From Caballeronia megalochromosomata (lineage in GTDB: Bacteria; Pseudomonadota; Gammaproteobacteria; Burkholderiales; Burkholderiaceae), in assembly GCA_001580565.1 (NCBI GenBank), contig LRBF01000264.1, positions 1 to 64,000 on the forward strand: a DNA stretch of 64,000 nt, in the 5' to 3' direction. Both the position numbers and the translations under genes were made by a program. Positions 9,487 through 18,215 of this stretch are shown here, piece after piece. A model generated the notes under the pieces. It had not been told where the DNA came from. It saw nothing but the letters and a program-made list of their open reading frames with translations, and searched no databases. Position 1 is the first letter of the stretch; each line of letters begins with the position of its first letter.

Positions 9487-10371
9487 ATGAAAAAGTTATT
9501 CGCGGTATCGTTCGGCATCCTTATTTCGATGCTCGCAAGCACGGCAGCGAGCGCGGCTTCGGTGGTGGTCGGCGGCAAGAACTTCACCGAGCAGCAGTTG
9601 ATGGCCGAAATGACCGCGCGTTATCTCGAAGCCAAGGGCTTCACCGTGACGAAGAAAGACGGCATGGGCAGCGCCGTGCTGCGCCAGGCGCAGGAGAATG
9701 GTCAGGTCGACGTGTACTGGGAATACACGGGCACGTCGCTCATCACCTACAACAAGGTCAATGATCGGCTCTCGCCCGAGGACACCTACAAGAAGGTCAA
9801 GGAACTCGATGCGGCAAAGGGCCTCGTGTGGCTGAATCCGTCGAAGGCGAACAACACCTATGCGTTCGCGATGAATCAGGACGAAGCGAAAAAGCTCGGC
9901 ATCGTCACAATGAGCGATCTCGCGAAGGCGATCAAGGGCGGCAAGGAACTCACCTTCGCGTGCAACTCGGAGTTCTACGCGCGTCCTGACGGCCTGCGTC
10001 CGTTGCAGAAGCAATACGGCTTCGAGTTCACCCAGGGCGATGTCAAGCGCATGGATACGGGCCTCACGTATCAGGCGCTCAAGGATCATCAGGTGGATGT
10101 CGCGCTCGTCTTCGCCACCGATGGCCGCGTGCCCGCGTTCAACTTCGTCTTGCTGAAGGACGACAAGGGCTACTTCCCGTCCTACGCGCTGACGCCGGTG
10201 ATCCGCAAGGCCACGCTCGATGCGAATCCGACGCTCGGGCCGCTGCTCAACGCGCTCTCGGCGAAGCTCGATGCGCCCACGATGGCCCGCCTGAATGCGA
10301 GCGTCGACGTGCAGAAGAAGTCATTCTCCGATGTCGCGAATCAGTTTCTCAAAGAGTCCGGGCTGATCTGA
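9487..10371 (+). CDS. Periplasmic quaternary-amine-binding protein (OpuBC/OsmF-like)
   Basis: A 294-residue binding protein with a clear signal peptide (MKKLFAVSFGILISMLASTA, cleavage after about residue 23). The mature N-terminus VVVGGKNFTEQQLMAEM and the VDVYWEYTGTSL motif are hallmarks of the OpuAC/OpuBC family that captures betaine, choline, carnitine or proline betaine. Several aromatic residues could build a cation-pi cage. It completes the importer and lies 33 bp before the nitrilase gene. The exact ligand cannot be read from the sequence. Confidence 0.9.
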   Translation: MKKLFAVSFGILISMLASTAASAASVVVGGKNFTEQQLMAEMTARYLEAKGFTVTKKDGMGSAVLRQAQENGQVDVYWEYTGTSLITYNKVNDRLSPEDTYKKVKELDAAKGLVWLNPSKANNTYAFAMNQDEAKKLGIVTMSDLAKAIKGGKELTFACNSEFYARPDGLRPLQKQYGFEFTQGDVKRMDTGLTYQALKDHQVDVALVFATDGRVPAFNFVLLKDDKGYFPSYALTPVIRKATLDANPTLGPLLNALSAKLDAPTMARLNASVDVQKKSFSDVANQFLKESGLI

Positions 10372-10404
10372 CCCGCGCCGGCGCAAGAACCAGGAACCGA
10401 TCTC

Positions 10405-11223
10405 ATGACCACGATCAAGGTGGCCGCCGCGCAAACCGATACGGCGTATGGCGACGTGCACGCGAATCTCGCGCGGCATCTCGATCACATCGCCGATGCG
10501 AAGAAGCACGGCGTGCGTCTGCTCGTCTTTCCCGAGCTTTCGCTGCACGGCCATAGCGGCGGCAAGGATGCATTGCGTCTCGCGATGACGCGCGACGATC
10601 CCGCGATCCGCCAGCTCGCCGAAGCGAGCGCGGGCCTGCACGTGGTGTTCGGCTTCATCGAGGAGGCGCCGGCCGGCCAGTTCTACAACAGCCAGGCGAC
10701 GGTCGCGGACGGCAGGCTGATTCACGTGCATCGCAAGACGATGCTGGCGACCTACGGCAAGCTGCGCGACGGCCTTTACTTCGCCGCCGGCCCGAAGCCG
10801 GAGAGCTATGCGATCGACGACACCTGGCGTGTCGCGACGCCCATCTGCAACGACCTGTGGAATCCGGCGCTCGTGCACGGGCTGATGTGCGACGGCGTCA
10901 CGCTGCTCGCCGCACCGATCAGCTCCGCGCGCGAAGCCGTGGGCGAAGGCTTCGACAACCCGTCGGGATGGGACATCAATCTGCGCTTCCATGCGCTCAC
11001 GTACGGCGTGCCGATCGTCATGGCGAACCGCGTCGGCACGGAGGGCATGATGACCTTCTGGGGCGGCTCGCGCATCCTCGATCCCTTCGGCAAGACCATC
11101 GCACAGGCGCCGGGCGAAGAGGAATGTCTCGTCGTCGGCGAACTCGACTACGGCGCGATCCGCCGCGCACGCTTCCTTCTGCCGACGGTGCGCGACGCGC
11201 GTCTCTACGCACAACGCACCTGA
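10405..11223 (+). CDS. Nitrilase-family carbon-nitrogen hydrolase
   Basis: A 272-residue amidase of the nitrilase superfamily. The Glu-Lys-Cys catalytic triad is visible as E44 (FPELSLHG), K111 (HRKTMLATYG) and C148 (TPICNDLW). Such enzymes hydrolyse linear amides or N-carbamoyl compounds to acid plus ammonia. It lies between the importer and a second acyl-CoA dehydrogenase and probably releases the free acid that the ligase or CoA-transferase then activates. A true nitrile substrate is less likely, since most family members are amidases. Confidence 0.88.
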   Translation: MTTIKVAAAQTDTAYGDVHANLARHLDHIADAKKHGVRLLVFPELSLHGHSGGKDALRLAMTRDDPAIRQLAEASAGLHVVFGFIEEAPAGQFYNSQATVADGRLIHVHRKTMLATYGKLRDGLYFAAGPKPESYAIDDTWRVATPICNDLWNPALVHGLMCDGVTLLAAPISSAREAVGEGFDNPSGWDINLRFHALTYGVPIVMANRVGTEGMMTFWGGSRILDPFGKTIAQAPGEEECLVVGELDYGAIRRARFLLPTVRDARLYAQRT

Positions 11224-11242
11224 ACCAACATAAACGACAACC

Positions 11243-12415
11243 ATGCGAGATTTTCTATTAGACGATGCGGACCGGGCCTTCCGCGCCGAAGTCCGCGACT
11301 TTCTGCAACGCGAGCTTGCGCCGCGTGCCGCGGATATCGAAGACCGTCAGAGCTGGGATGCGGTCAGGCATGTCGTCCGCGCACTCGGCGCGGCGGGCTA
11401 TCTGAAGCTGATGTTCCCTGACCTGTACAAGGGCAAGCTCGAACACCCCGGCCTCACGCACGCGACCATCCTGTCCGAGGAAGCGTCCTACATCAACTAC
11501 GCATTCGAGACGACCATCGCGACGGCCTTGTCATGCGCGTATCCGCTGCATCGTCATGCGAGCGAGCGCCTGCGTGACGCGTATCTCACACCGATTCTCG
11601 AAGGCGCGGCCATCGGCGCGATCTGCGTCACCGAGCCGAACGTGGGCAGCGATTCGGCGGGCATGGAGACGCGCATTGACTTCGACGAGACGCGCGGCGA
11701 ATGGGTCATCAACGGCTTCAAGCGCTATATCTCGAACGCGTCCGTCGCGGATGTCTATATCGTCTATGGCCTGACCGGCGATGGCATGACTGCCGTTGCG
11801 GTGCCGAAGAACGCGAAGGGCATCAGTTTCCCCCGCAACTATACGTTCATGGGGCGGCGCGGCTGCATTGTCGGCGAGGTCAGGTTCGAGGATTGCCGCG
11901 TGCCGGCCGATCATCTGCTCGGCGAAAAAGGCGGCGGCTTTCGCATCATGCGCGGCATGTTCAACTTCGAGCGTGCGATTCTCGGCGGCTCCGGTCTCGG
12001 CGTCGCGCGCAGCGCATTCGATATCGCGACGGCGCATGCACAGACGCGCAAGTCCTTCGGTCAGGCGCTCGGCTGCAAGCAACTCATCTGGGACAAGATC
12101 GCGCAGATGAGCTGGCGTATCGACGCATCGGAGCTGATCACGTATCGCGCGACCAAGATGTACGACGCGGGCGCCGACGGCAAGGCGCTCATGAAGGAAG
12201 CCGCGATGGCCAAGCTCGTCGCGACCGAAACCGCGAACTATTGCGCCAACGAGACCGTGCAGATTCTTGGCGGCGACGGTCTCACGAAGGAATACGGCCG
12301 CGCCGAGCAGCTCTATCGCGATGCGCGCGCGCTCACCATCGTCGGCGGCACGTCAGAAGTCGCCAAGTATCTGATCGCGGGTCGCGATCTTCCCGACATC
12401 CGGATCACTCTCTAG
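11243..12415 (+). CDS. Acyl-CoA dehydrogenase, alternative catalytic Glu
   Basis: A 390-residue acyl-CoA dehydrogenase fold with CVTEPNVGSDSAGMETRI and the C-terminal FAD region ILGGDGLTKEYGRAEQLYRDAR. The usual C-terminal catalytic Glu (IYEGTSE) is replaced, as the block reads TIVGGTSEV. A Glu in MFNFERAILGGSGLG occupies the position used by isovaleryl-CoA dehydrogenase. That points to a branched or beta-substituted acyl-CoA, or to a reductase role as in CaiA-like proteins. It is one of two dehydrogenases in the same + strand run. Confidence 0.88.
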   Translation: MRDFLLDDADRAFRAEVRDFLQRELAPRAADIEDRQSWDAVRHVVRALGAAGYLKLMFPDLYKGKLEHPGLTHATILSEEASYINYAFETTIATALSCAYPLHRHASERLRDAYLTPILEGAAIGAICVTEPNVGSDSAGMETRIDFDETRGEWVINGFKRYISNASVADVYIVYGLTGDGMTAVAVPKNAKGISFPRNYTFMGRRGCIVGEVRFEDCRVPADHLLGEKGGGFRIMRGMFNFERAILGGSGLGVARSAFDIATAHAQTRKSFGQALGCKQLIWDKIAQMSWRIDASELITYRATKMYDAGADGKALMKEAAMAKLVATETANYCANETVQILGGDGLTKEYGRAEQLYRDARALTIVGGTSEVAKYLIAGRDLPDIRITL

Positions 12416-12430
12416 AGAGCAACACGCATC

Positions 12431-14005
12431 ATGCTCACGATCACGTCGCTTTTCGAAAACACCGTCGCCAAATATCCGGACCGTCCCGCGCTGACCTGCG
12501 GCGCCGTTTCATACACGTACGCGCAATGGAGCGCACGCGTGCGCCGTCTCGCGCAGGCGCTCTTCGATCTGGGCGTGCGCCAGATGGACCGCGTCGCGAT
12601 TCTGCAGAAGACCTCCGACGCCACGCCGACCGCGTACATGGCCTGTCAGTTGCTCGGCGCAATCGCGGTGCCGATGAACTTTCGTCTCTCCGCCAACGAA
12701 GCCGCGTTCATTCTGCGCGATGCGGGTGCGCGCGCGTTGATCTATGACGACTCGATGCTGCCGGTCGTCGCGAAGATCGAGCAGTCGCTGCCGGATCTGC
12801 GCACGTATGTGTGCGTGAACAATGGCGCCGACATGCCCGCGCATCATCACGCGTTCGAAGCGTTGATCGAAGGCGTGCAGCAACTCGATGCGCCGCTGCC
12901 GCGCCTCCAGCCCGACGATATCTCCGCGCTCGTCTACACCTCCGGCACCACGGGGCGTCCGAAGGGCGCGATCCACACGCACGGCAACGACGTTTCCATC
13001 GCGACGAACTGCGTGATGGAGTACAGCCTCACGAGCACGGACGCGGCCTTGCATATCGCGCCGCTCTATCACGTCGGCGGCATGCAGGCGTATTTCGTGC
13101 CGCATCTGATGGTCGGCGCGCATAACGTGATTCTGCCGCGCTACGAGCCGCTCGCGACGCTGCGAGCCATCGCGCATTACGGCATCACGACGCTCTTCGC
13201 CGTGCCGACGCAGATTCAGGACATGCTGTTCCATCCCGACTTCGCATCGATCGACACGCACAGCCTGCGCATGATCACGACAGGCGGCGCGGCCATCCCC
13301 GCGAAAACGATGCGGCGCGTGATCGACGAGTTCTGCCCGAACATCTTCAACGGCTACGGCATGACCGAGGCAAGCCTCACGCTGCTGCTGCATCCGCGCG
13401 ATGCGCTCACGTATCTCGGCTCGTGCGGCAAGCCCACGCTCATCAGCACATGTCGCGTGATCCGTCACGACCCGGAGCGCGTCGTGACGCCGAATGAAAC
13501 CGTCGCGGCTGGCGAAGTCGGCCAGTTGATCGTCAAAGGGCCGCAGCTCGCGTCGGGCTACTGGAACAACCCGGTCGAAACCGACAAGAAATTCAGATCG
13601 GGCTGGCTCTATACCGGCGATCTTTTCAGCATCGACGAAGCGGGTTACTTTCACTTTCAGGGCCGCGCCGATGACATGATCGTGTCGGGGGGCGAGAACA
13701 TCTATCCGCGCGAAATCGAGGAAGTGCTGTACCACTGCCCCGGCGTGCAGGAAGCCGCCGTGATCGGCGTGCCCGACGAAAAGTGGGGACAAGCGGTGAC
13801 GGCCTTCATCGTGCGCAGCGTGTCGACGCTGACCGAAGACGATGTCGTCGCGTTCTGCAAATCCGGCGACGATCTCGCGCCCTACAAGCGCCCCAAGAAG
13901 ATCTTCTTCGTCGAGAAATTGCCGCTGAACCCGAGCGGCAAGGTGCTGCGTCACGAACTCGCCGGACCCGTTTATCAAGGCATGCTTTCAGGAGCCTCGC
14001 AATGA
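12431..14005 (+). CDS. AMP-forming acyl-CoA synthetase
   Basis: A 524-residue ANL-superfamily ligase that activates a carboxylic acid with ATP and CoA. Seen directly: the P-loop YTSGTTGRPKGAIHTHGN, the A5-type motif FNGYGMTEAS, YTGDLFSIDEAGYFHFQGR, and the C-terminal catalytic Lys block NPSGKVLRHEL. Length and order are normal. It overlaps the crotonase gene by 4 bp (ATGA). CaiC, which activates carnitine, gamma-butyrobetaine and crotonobetaine, belongs to this superfamily, but specificity cannot be assigned. Confidence 0.9.
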   Translation: MLTITSLFENTVAKYPDRPALTCGAVSYTYAQWSARVRRLAQALFDLGVRQMDRVAILQKTSDATPTAYMACQLLGAIAVPMNFRLSANEAAFILRDAGARALIYDDSMLPVVAKIEQSLPDLRTYVCVNNGADMPAHHHAFEALIEGVQQLDAPLPRLQPDDISALVYTSGTTGRPKGAIHTHGNDVSIATNCVMEYSLTSTDAALHIAPLYHVGGMQAYFVPHLMVGAHNVILPRYEPLATLRAIAHYGITTLFAVPTQIQDMLFHPDFASIDTHSLRMITTGGAAIPAKTMRRVIDEFCPNIFNGYGMTEASLTLLLHPRDALTYLGSCGKPTLISTCRVIRHDPERVVTPNETVAAGEVGQLIVKGPQLASGYWNNPVETDKKFRSGWLYTGDLFSIDEAGYFHFQGRADDMIVSGGENIYPREIEEVLYHCPGVQEAAVIGVPDEKWGQAVTAFIVRSVSTLTEDDVVAFCKSGDDLAPYKRPKKIFFVEKLPLNPSGKVLRHELAGPVYQGMLSGASQ

Positions 14006-14802
14006 GCGACCCCGTACTGTATGAGCAGGACGGTCACATCGTCACGATGACGTTGAACCGTCCCGAAACGCGCAACGCCATCACCGAAAAAGAAGTCGTC
14101 GATGCAATCATCGCGTGCCTGGAGCGCGCACAGGGCGACATGTCCGTACGCGCGATCGTGCTGACGGGCGCGGGGCCGGCGTTCTCGTCGGGCGGCAACA
14201 TCAAGCACATGCGCGATGAAGTCGGCACGTTTTCAGGCACGTCCGCGCATATTCGCGAGAACTATCGGCGCGGCATCCAACGCATTCCGCGCGCGTTTCA
14301 TGAACTCGATGTGCCGTGCATAGCCGCCGTCAACGGTCCCGCGCATGGCGCCGGCTGCGATCTCGCGTTGATGTGCGATATCCGCATCGCGGGCGAGAGC
14401 GCACTGTTCGCCGAGAGCTTCGCGAAGGTCGGCATCATTCCCGGCGATGGCGGGGCGTGGCTGTTGCCGCGTGCGATCGGCCTGTCGCGCGCCAATGAAA
14501 TGATCTTTACCGGCAAGGCGATCGACGCGAAATGTGCCGAAGCCTGGGGACTCGTGTCGCGTGTCGTGCCGGATGCGGAATTGCTGGAAGCGGCACGCGC
14601 GCTCGCACGCGAAATCGCGAGCAATGCGCCCGATATTCTGCGCATGTCGAAACGCCTCGTGCGCGAAGGGCAGCGCATGGACTTGCCGAGTCTGCTGGAA
14701 ATGTCGGCGGCGTTTCAGGGCATCGCGCATCGCACGGCGGATCATCGCGAGGCGATTGCCGCCACGTTCGAACGCCGCGCGCCCTCCTATACCGGAGACT
14801 GA
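14002..14802 (+). CDS. Crotonase-family enoyl-CoA hydratase/isomerase (PaaG-like active site)
   Basis: A 266-residue crotonase. The oxyanion-hole segments SSGGNIK and HGAGCDLALMCD are present. The two hydratase glutamates are not conserved: the first is Asp120 and the second is Phe140. An Asp appears instead at 149 (IIPGDGG), a pattern seen in PaaG-like isomerases and some dehalogenases. Simple syn-hydration is therefore uncertain, and isomerisation or C-N/C-S chemistry is possible. It is translationally coupled to the ligase and sits 3 bp before the MmgE/PrpD gene. Confidence 0.88.
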   Translation: MSDPVLYEQDGHIVTMTLNRPETRNAITEKEVVDAIIACLERAQGDMSVRAIVLTGAGPAFSSGGNIKHMRDEVGTFSGTSAHIRENYRRGIQRIPRAFHELDVPCIAAVNGPAHGAGCDLALMCDIRIAGESALFAESFAKVGIIPGDGGAWLLPRAIGLSRANEMIFTGKAIDAKCAEAWGLVSRVVPDAELLEAARALAREIASNAPDILRMSKRLVREGQRMDLPSLLEMSAAFQGIAHRTADHREAIAATFERRAPSYTGD

Positions 14803-14805
14803 CGG

Positions 14806-16137
14806 ATGGGCACATCCGCCATCGCGTTCATTCATGAACTGACGTTCGATGTGCTGCCTGAGCGAGTCATCGAACAGGCCAAACTATGCGTGCTCGATTT
14901 GCTCGGCGTCGCGATTGCTGGAAGAAAGACCGAGCTGTCGCGCATCGCGAGCGATCACGCAGTCGAGTTCTTCGCGCCCGGCACGCTGCGCTCGCGCATA
15001 CTCTTCGATGGACGCGCCGCCAGCCCGGTCGGTGCGGGCCTCGCGGGCGCGATGAGCATCGATAGCTGCGACGGTCACGACGGCCATGCGCAGACGAAAG
15101 GCCATGTCGGCGTGACCGTGCTGCCCGCGCTGCTCGCGCTCGCCGACATGCGGCCCGGCATGAGCGGGCGCGAGTTTCTTGCCTGCGTCGTGCTCGGCTA
15201 TGAACTCGGCACGCGTGCAGGCATTGCGCTGCACGCGAGCGCCTGCGATTATCATACGTCGGGCGCATGGAACGCCCTGGCCGCGGCGGCGCTCGCCGCG
15301 CGCGTGCTGCCGCTCGACGTGCGGCAAACGCGCGAGGCGCTCGGCATCGCGGAATACCACGGACCGCGCAGTCAGATGATGCGCTGCATCGATCACCCGA
15401 CGATGGTAAAGGACGGTTCCGGCTGGGGCTGCATGGCGGGCCTCTCCGCGGCCTTTCTCGCGCAGCGCGGCTTCACCGGCGCGCCCGCGGTCACCATCGA
15501 GCAGGACGAAACCCGCAGTCTCTGGAGCGATCTGGGCGAACGCTGGCGCATCATGGAGCAATATTTCAAACCGCAACCGGTCTGCCGCTGGGCGCATCCC
15601 GCCATCGATGCGGCGCTCGCGCTCAAGTCGAGGCACGGCTTCACGAGCGAGCAGATTCGCGCGGTGAAGGTGCGCACGTTCCATCACGCGACGCGGCTCG
15701 CGCACGCCGCGCCCGCATCGACCGAAGAGGCGCAATACAGTCTGCTCTTTCCCGTTGCGGTCGCCCTGAAATACGGCGCGGTGCGCTTCGACGCGCTTCA
15801 TGGCGACGCCCTTCGCGATCAGGAAGTCCTTCGCCTGAGCCATCTGATCGGCGCAGAGGAAGGTGCGGAGTACACGTCGCGCTTTCCGGACGAACGCTTT
15901 GCGGACGTGAGCATCGAACTCTTCGACGGAAGGCGTTTCGATTCCGGCGCGACCCAGGCATTGGGCGATCCCGACCTGCCGCTCGATGCACACGCGATCC
16001 GCGCCAAATTCCGTGCGTTCGCCGAGTCCGCATGCGGCGCGAACAGGGCGCACGAACTGGAGCGCGCGGTCGATACGCTCGACGCCCGCGACGTGACGCC
16101 CCTGCTCGATCTCGTGCTCGGCGCGATTCGCGTCTAG
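14806..16137 (+). CDS. MmgE/PrpD-family protein
   Basis: A 443-residue member of the family that includes 2-methylcitrate dehydratase PrpD, cis-aconitate decarboxylase and iminodisuccinate epimerase. Family features include DLLGVAIAGRKTELSR near the N-terminus, a DGHDGHAQTKGHVGVTVLPALL block and EYHGPRSQMMRCIDHP near residue 190. It likely acts on a dicarboxylic or hydroxy acid formed from the cluster's substrate. It runs 3 bp after the crotonase gene and 3 bp before the regulator gene, in the same transcript. The reaction is not assignable. Confidence 0.85.
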   Translation: MGTSAIAFIHELTFDVLPERVIEQAKLCVLDLLGVAIAGRKTELSRIASDHAVEFFAPGTLRSRILFDGRAASPVGAGLAGAMSIDSCDGHDGHAQTKGHVGVTVLPALLALADMRPGMSGREFLACVVLGYELGTRAGIALHASACDYHTSGAWNALAAAALAARVLPLDVRQTREALGIAEYHGPRSQMMRCIDHPTMVKDGSGWGCMAGLSAAFLAQRGFTGAPAVTIEQDETRSLWSDLGERWRIMEQYFKPQPVCRWAHPAIDAALALKSRHGFTSEQIRAVKVRTFHHATRLAHAAPASTEEAQYSLLFPVAVALKYGAVRFDALHGDALRDQEVLRLSHLIGAEEGAEYTSRFPDERFADVSIELFDGRRFDSGATQALGDPDLPLDAHAIRAKFRAFAESACGANRAHELERAVDTLDARDVTPLLDLVLGAIRV

Positions 16138-16140
16138 CGC

Positions 16141-17172
16141 ATGAACGCGAACGACTTCCCGCCGGCCACACGCTCGATCAAGGTCGGGCGCGCGCCGGCT
16201 TCCATCGTCGAAGGCGAGACGAAAACCCAGCGCATGGGCTTCTTCCTCGTCCCGCATTTCTCGATGATGGCGCTCAGTTCCGTCACCGAGCCATTGCGCG
16301 CGGCCAATCGCGTGAGCGGCAAGGCGCTCTATAGCTGGCATCTGATCAGCGCGGACGGCGAGCCGGTTTCGTCGAGCTCGGGCTTCGCGCTACTGCCCGA
16401 CTTCGCGATCACGTCATCGCCGGAATTGAGTCATGTGTTCGTCGTCGCGAGCATCGGCGTGTCGAACTATCGCAATGCGCAGGTCTTCGAATTTTTGCGC
16501 CGCTATGCCGCGAAAGGATCGACGCTCGGCGGCATCAGTCTCGGCACGATGATCCTCGCGCGCGCGGGCCTGCTCGACAAGCGCCGTTGCACGATTCACT
16601 GGGAAGCACTCAAGGAACTCGCCGACGAATTTCCGACGCTCGACGTGAGCCGCGATCTCTATTGCATCGAAGGCGATCGCATGACGTGCAGCGGCGGGAC
16701 CGCCGCCATCGACATGATGCTCGATCTGATCGCGCGTCAGCATGGGCATCAACTCGCGGCGGAAGTCGCGGATCAGTTCATCCACACGCGCATGCGCACC
16801 GCGCAGGAAAGCCAGAAGATGGCGATTCAATGGCGCTATGGCGTGGAAGACCGGCGCATCGTGCACGCGGTCACGCTGATGGAGCAGAACATCGAGCGCC
16901 CCATTCCGATGAAGACGATCGCCTCGCTCGCGGGCATTTCACCGCGCACCTTCGAGCGCATGTGGATCAAACACTTCAACGTGCGGCCGTCGCAGTTCTA
17001 TCTGGAACTGCGGCTCAAGGCCGCGCAAAAGCTGATTCGCGAATCGACGCTCTCTTTGCTCGACGTCGCGATGCAGTGCGGCTTCGCGAGCGCGTCGCAT
17101 CTCGGGCGTTGCTACAAGCAGTTCTTCGCGAAGACGCCCGGACAGGAACGCGCCGCGAGCGAGACGCGTTGA
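16141..17172 (+). CDS. GATase1/DJ-1-domain AraC-family regulator (GlxA/CdhR/GbdR type)
   Basis: A 343-residue regulator with an N-terminal DJ-1/PfpI-like ligand domain (about 30-210; GFFLVPHFSMMALSSVTEPL and GISLGTMILARAG) and a C-terminal AraC double helix-turn-helix (about 235-335; MKTIASLAGISPRTFERMW and DVAMQCGFASASHLGRCYKQ). Pseudomonas CdhR (carnitine), GbdR (glycine betaine) and ArgR share this architecture. It is the last gene of the + strand run and is convergent with the hypothetical gene at 17188. It probably activates the importer and enzymes in response to a quaternary amine; this is inference. Confidence 0.88.
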   Translation: MNANDFPPATRSIKVGRAPASIVEGETKTQRMGFFLVPHFSMMALSSVTEPLRAANRVSGKALYSWHLISADGEPVSSSSGFALLPDFAITSSPELSHVFVVASIGVSNYRNAQVFEFLRRYAAKGSTLGGISLGTMILARAGLLDKRRCTIHWEALKELADEFPTLDVSRDLYCIEGDRMTCSGGTAAIDMMLDLIARQHGHQLAAEVADQFIHTRMRTAQESQKMAIQWRYGVEDRRIVHAVTLMEQNIERPIPMKTIASLAGISPRTFERMWIKHFNVRPSQFYLELRLKAAQKLIRESTLSLLDVAMQCGFASASHLGRCYKQFFAKTPGQERAASETR

Positions 17173-17187
17173 AGCGTAGTCGCACGG

Positions 17188-17805
17188 TTATCCCGCATCG
17201 CCCGCGCTGATCGCCGATTGCATGCTCTTCAATAGCTTCGTCAGATAGCCAAGCAGGCCGACCGTATCGCCGAATTCGATGAAGCCGGGCTTGACGCCAT
17301 CGCTGAAAAGCAAGGTGCCGTCCAGCGTGTGATCGACGATCAGACCGGCATACGCGGCGTGCGGCCTGTATTCGCCGGCCGAGAGGCTGAACGTGTTGCC
17401 GTTCACGGCGGCATCGCGCAGACGCATGAGAAATTGCACTTCTGGCGCGCGCGACGCGGAAAGCCGATGAATGTCGAAGTACTCGGCGACCGCGAGAAGC
17501 GCGTTCGTGCACGGGACGATCAGCGCAAAGGCGATGCGCTCGTCGGCGGTGTCGAAGGATGGCCACGATAGCGCGTCTTGCGGCGGCGGGCTTTTGGTCG
17601 GCGTGCCGTCTTCGCTATGCGTATGCGCTTCAGGATGCGAATGCCGGCGCGCCAGTAGCGGCTGCGCCCTGGCGAAGTCCGGCGGCGGCGCACCTCGCTC
17701 GATCCAGTCGGACAGCAGGCTCGCGTAGGCATGAAGCGTCGTCAGTTGCGCTTCGATAAAGGCGACGCCGATTCTGCAGGCGTCCGGGTGTCGGCTTTCG
17801 GGCAT
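17188..17805 (-). CDS. Hypothetical protein, His-rich linker
   Basis: A 205-residue protein that I do not recognise. It has a hydrophilic N-terminal third, a short His-rich stretch (RRHSHPEAHTHSEDGT, about residues 52-68) that could bind metal, and a C-terminal half without membrane segments. There is no signal peptide. A GGAG ribosome site precedes ATG 17805. It is convergent with the GATase1-AraC gene, 15 bp apart, and shares its upstream gap with the porin gene. Confidence 0.7.
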   Translation of the reverse strand: MPESRHPDACRIGVAFIEAQLTTLHAYASLLSDWIERGAPPPDFARAQPLLARRHSHPEAHTHSEDGTPTKSPPPQDALSWPSFDTADERIAFALIVPCTNALLAVAEYFDIHRLSASRAPEVQFLMRLRDAAVNGNTFSLSAGEYRPHAAYAGLIVDHTLDGTLLFSDGVKPGFIEFGDTVGLLGYLTKLLKSMQSAISAGDAG

Positions 17806-17959
17806 GGAATCTCCTTTGCGTTTTTCTTTATATGCAATGCGCGCGCCCGTTCAAAGTAGCGGGAAATAAAAGACAGTTAGTTGCGTGCTGAAACGTGAAA
17901 CACAAGTGCTCACGGCTGACTGTAATGTGGGCGAAATGCTACAAATAACGTAACGCAAA

Positions 17960-17988
17960 TTTACCAAAAGCTGACAACGCGCTATATT
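17960..17988 (+). promoter_or_regulatory. Candidate sigma70 promoter of porin 1
   Basis: The 410-bp gap 17806-18215 has no gene. It contains TTTACC (17960-17965), a 17-bp spacer and TATATT (17983-17988), followed by a long leader of about 220 bp before the porin ATG. A leader this long could host small-RNA or OmpR-type control, as for many porins. No riboswitch-like fold is evident. Confidence 0.45.
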
Positions 17989-18215
17989 CGCACCGCTATA
18001 ACGTGAAGCGACGCTCGCTTCATCGCGGCGAGACCTCTTGCCACTTCTCTCGAAAGAAGTGCCGTCAATAACATCACGCCCGACTCGACCTTCACGCATT
18101 TTTCGCGCGAAGCCGGGATGGCCGCGTTCGCGCTTTCGAAAGCGCCGCGCCGTTCCTCAATTCGGCCGCGTCGAGCGGCATCCGTGTTACGCGGACAACA
18201 CCAGGAAAAAAAGAA

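Noticed and set aside
1009..14802. Direct naming of the cluster as caiABCDE-fixAB
   Set aside because: Families match in part, but no CaiT or CaiE is present, the crotonase active site differs, the ETFs are of the standard type, and extra genes (nitrilase, NCS1, MmgE/PrpD) do not belong to cai.
14884..16341. A 485-codon open frame on the - strand opposite the MmgE/PrpD gene
   Set aside because: No recognisable motif and Arg/Ala-rich; it is explained by codon bias of the true gene on the + strand.
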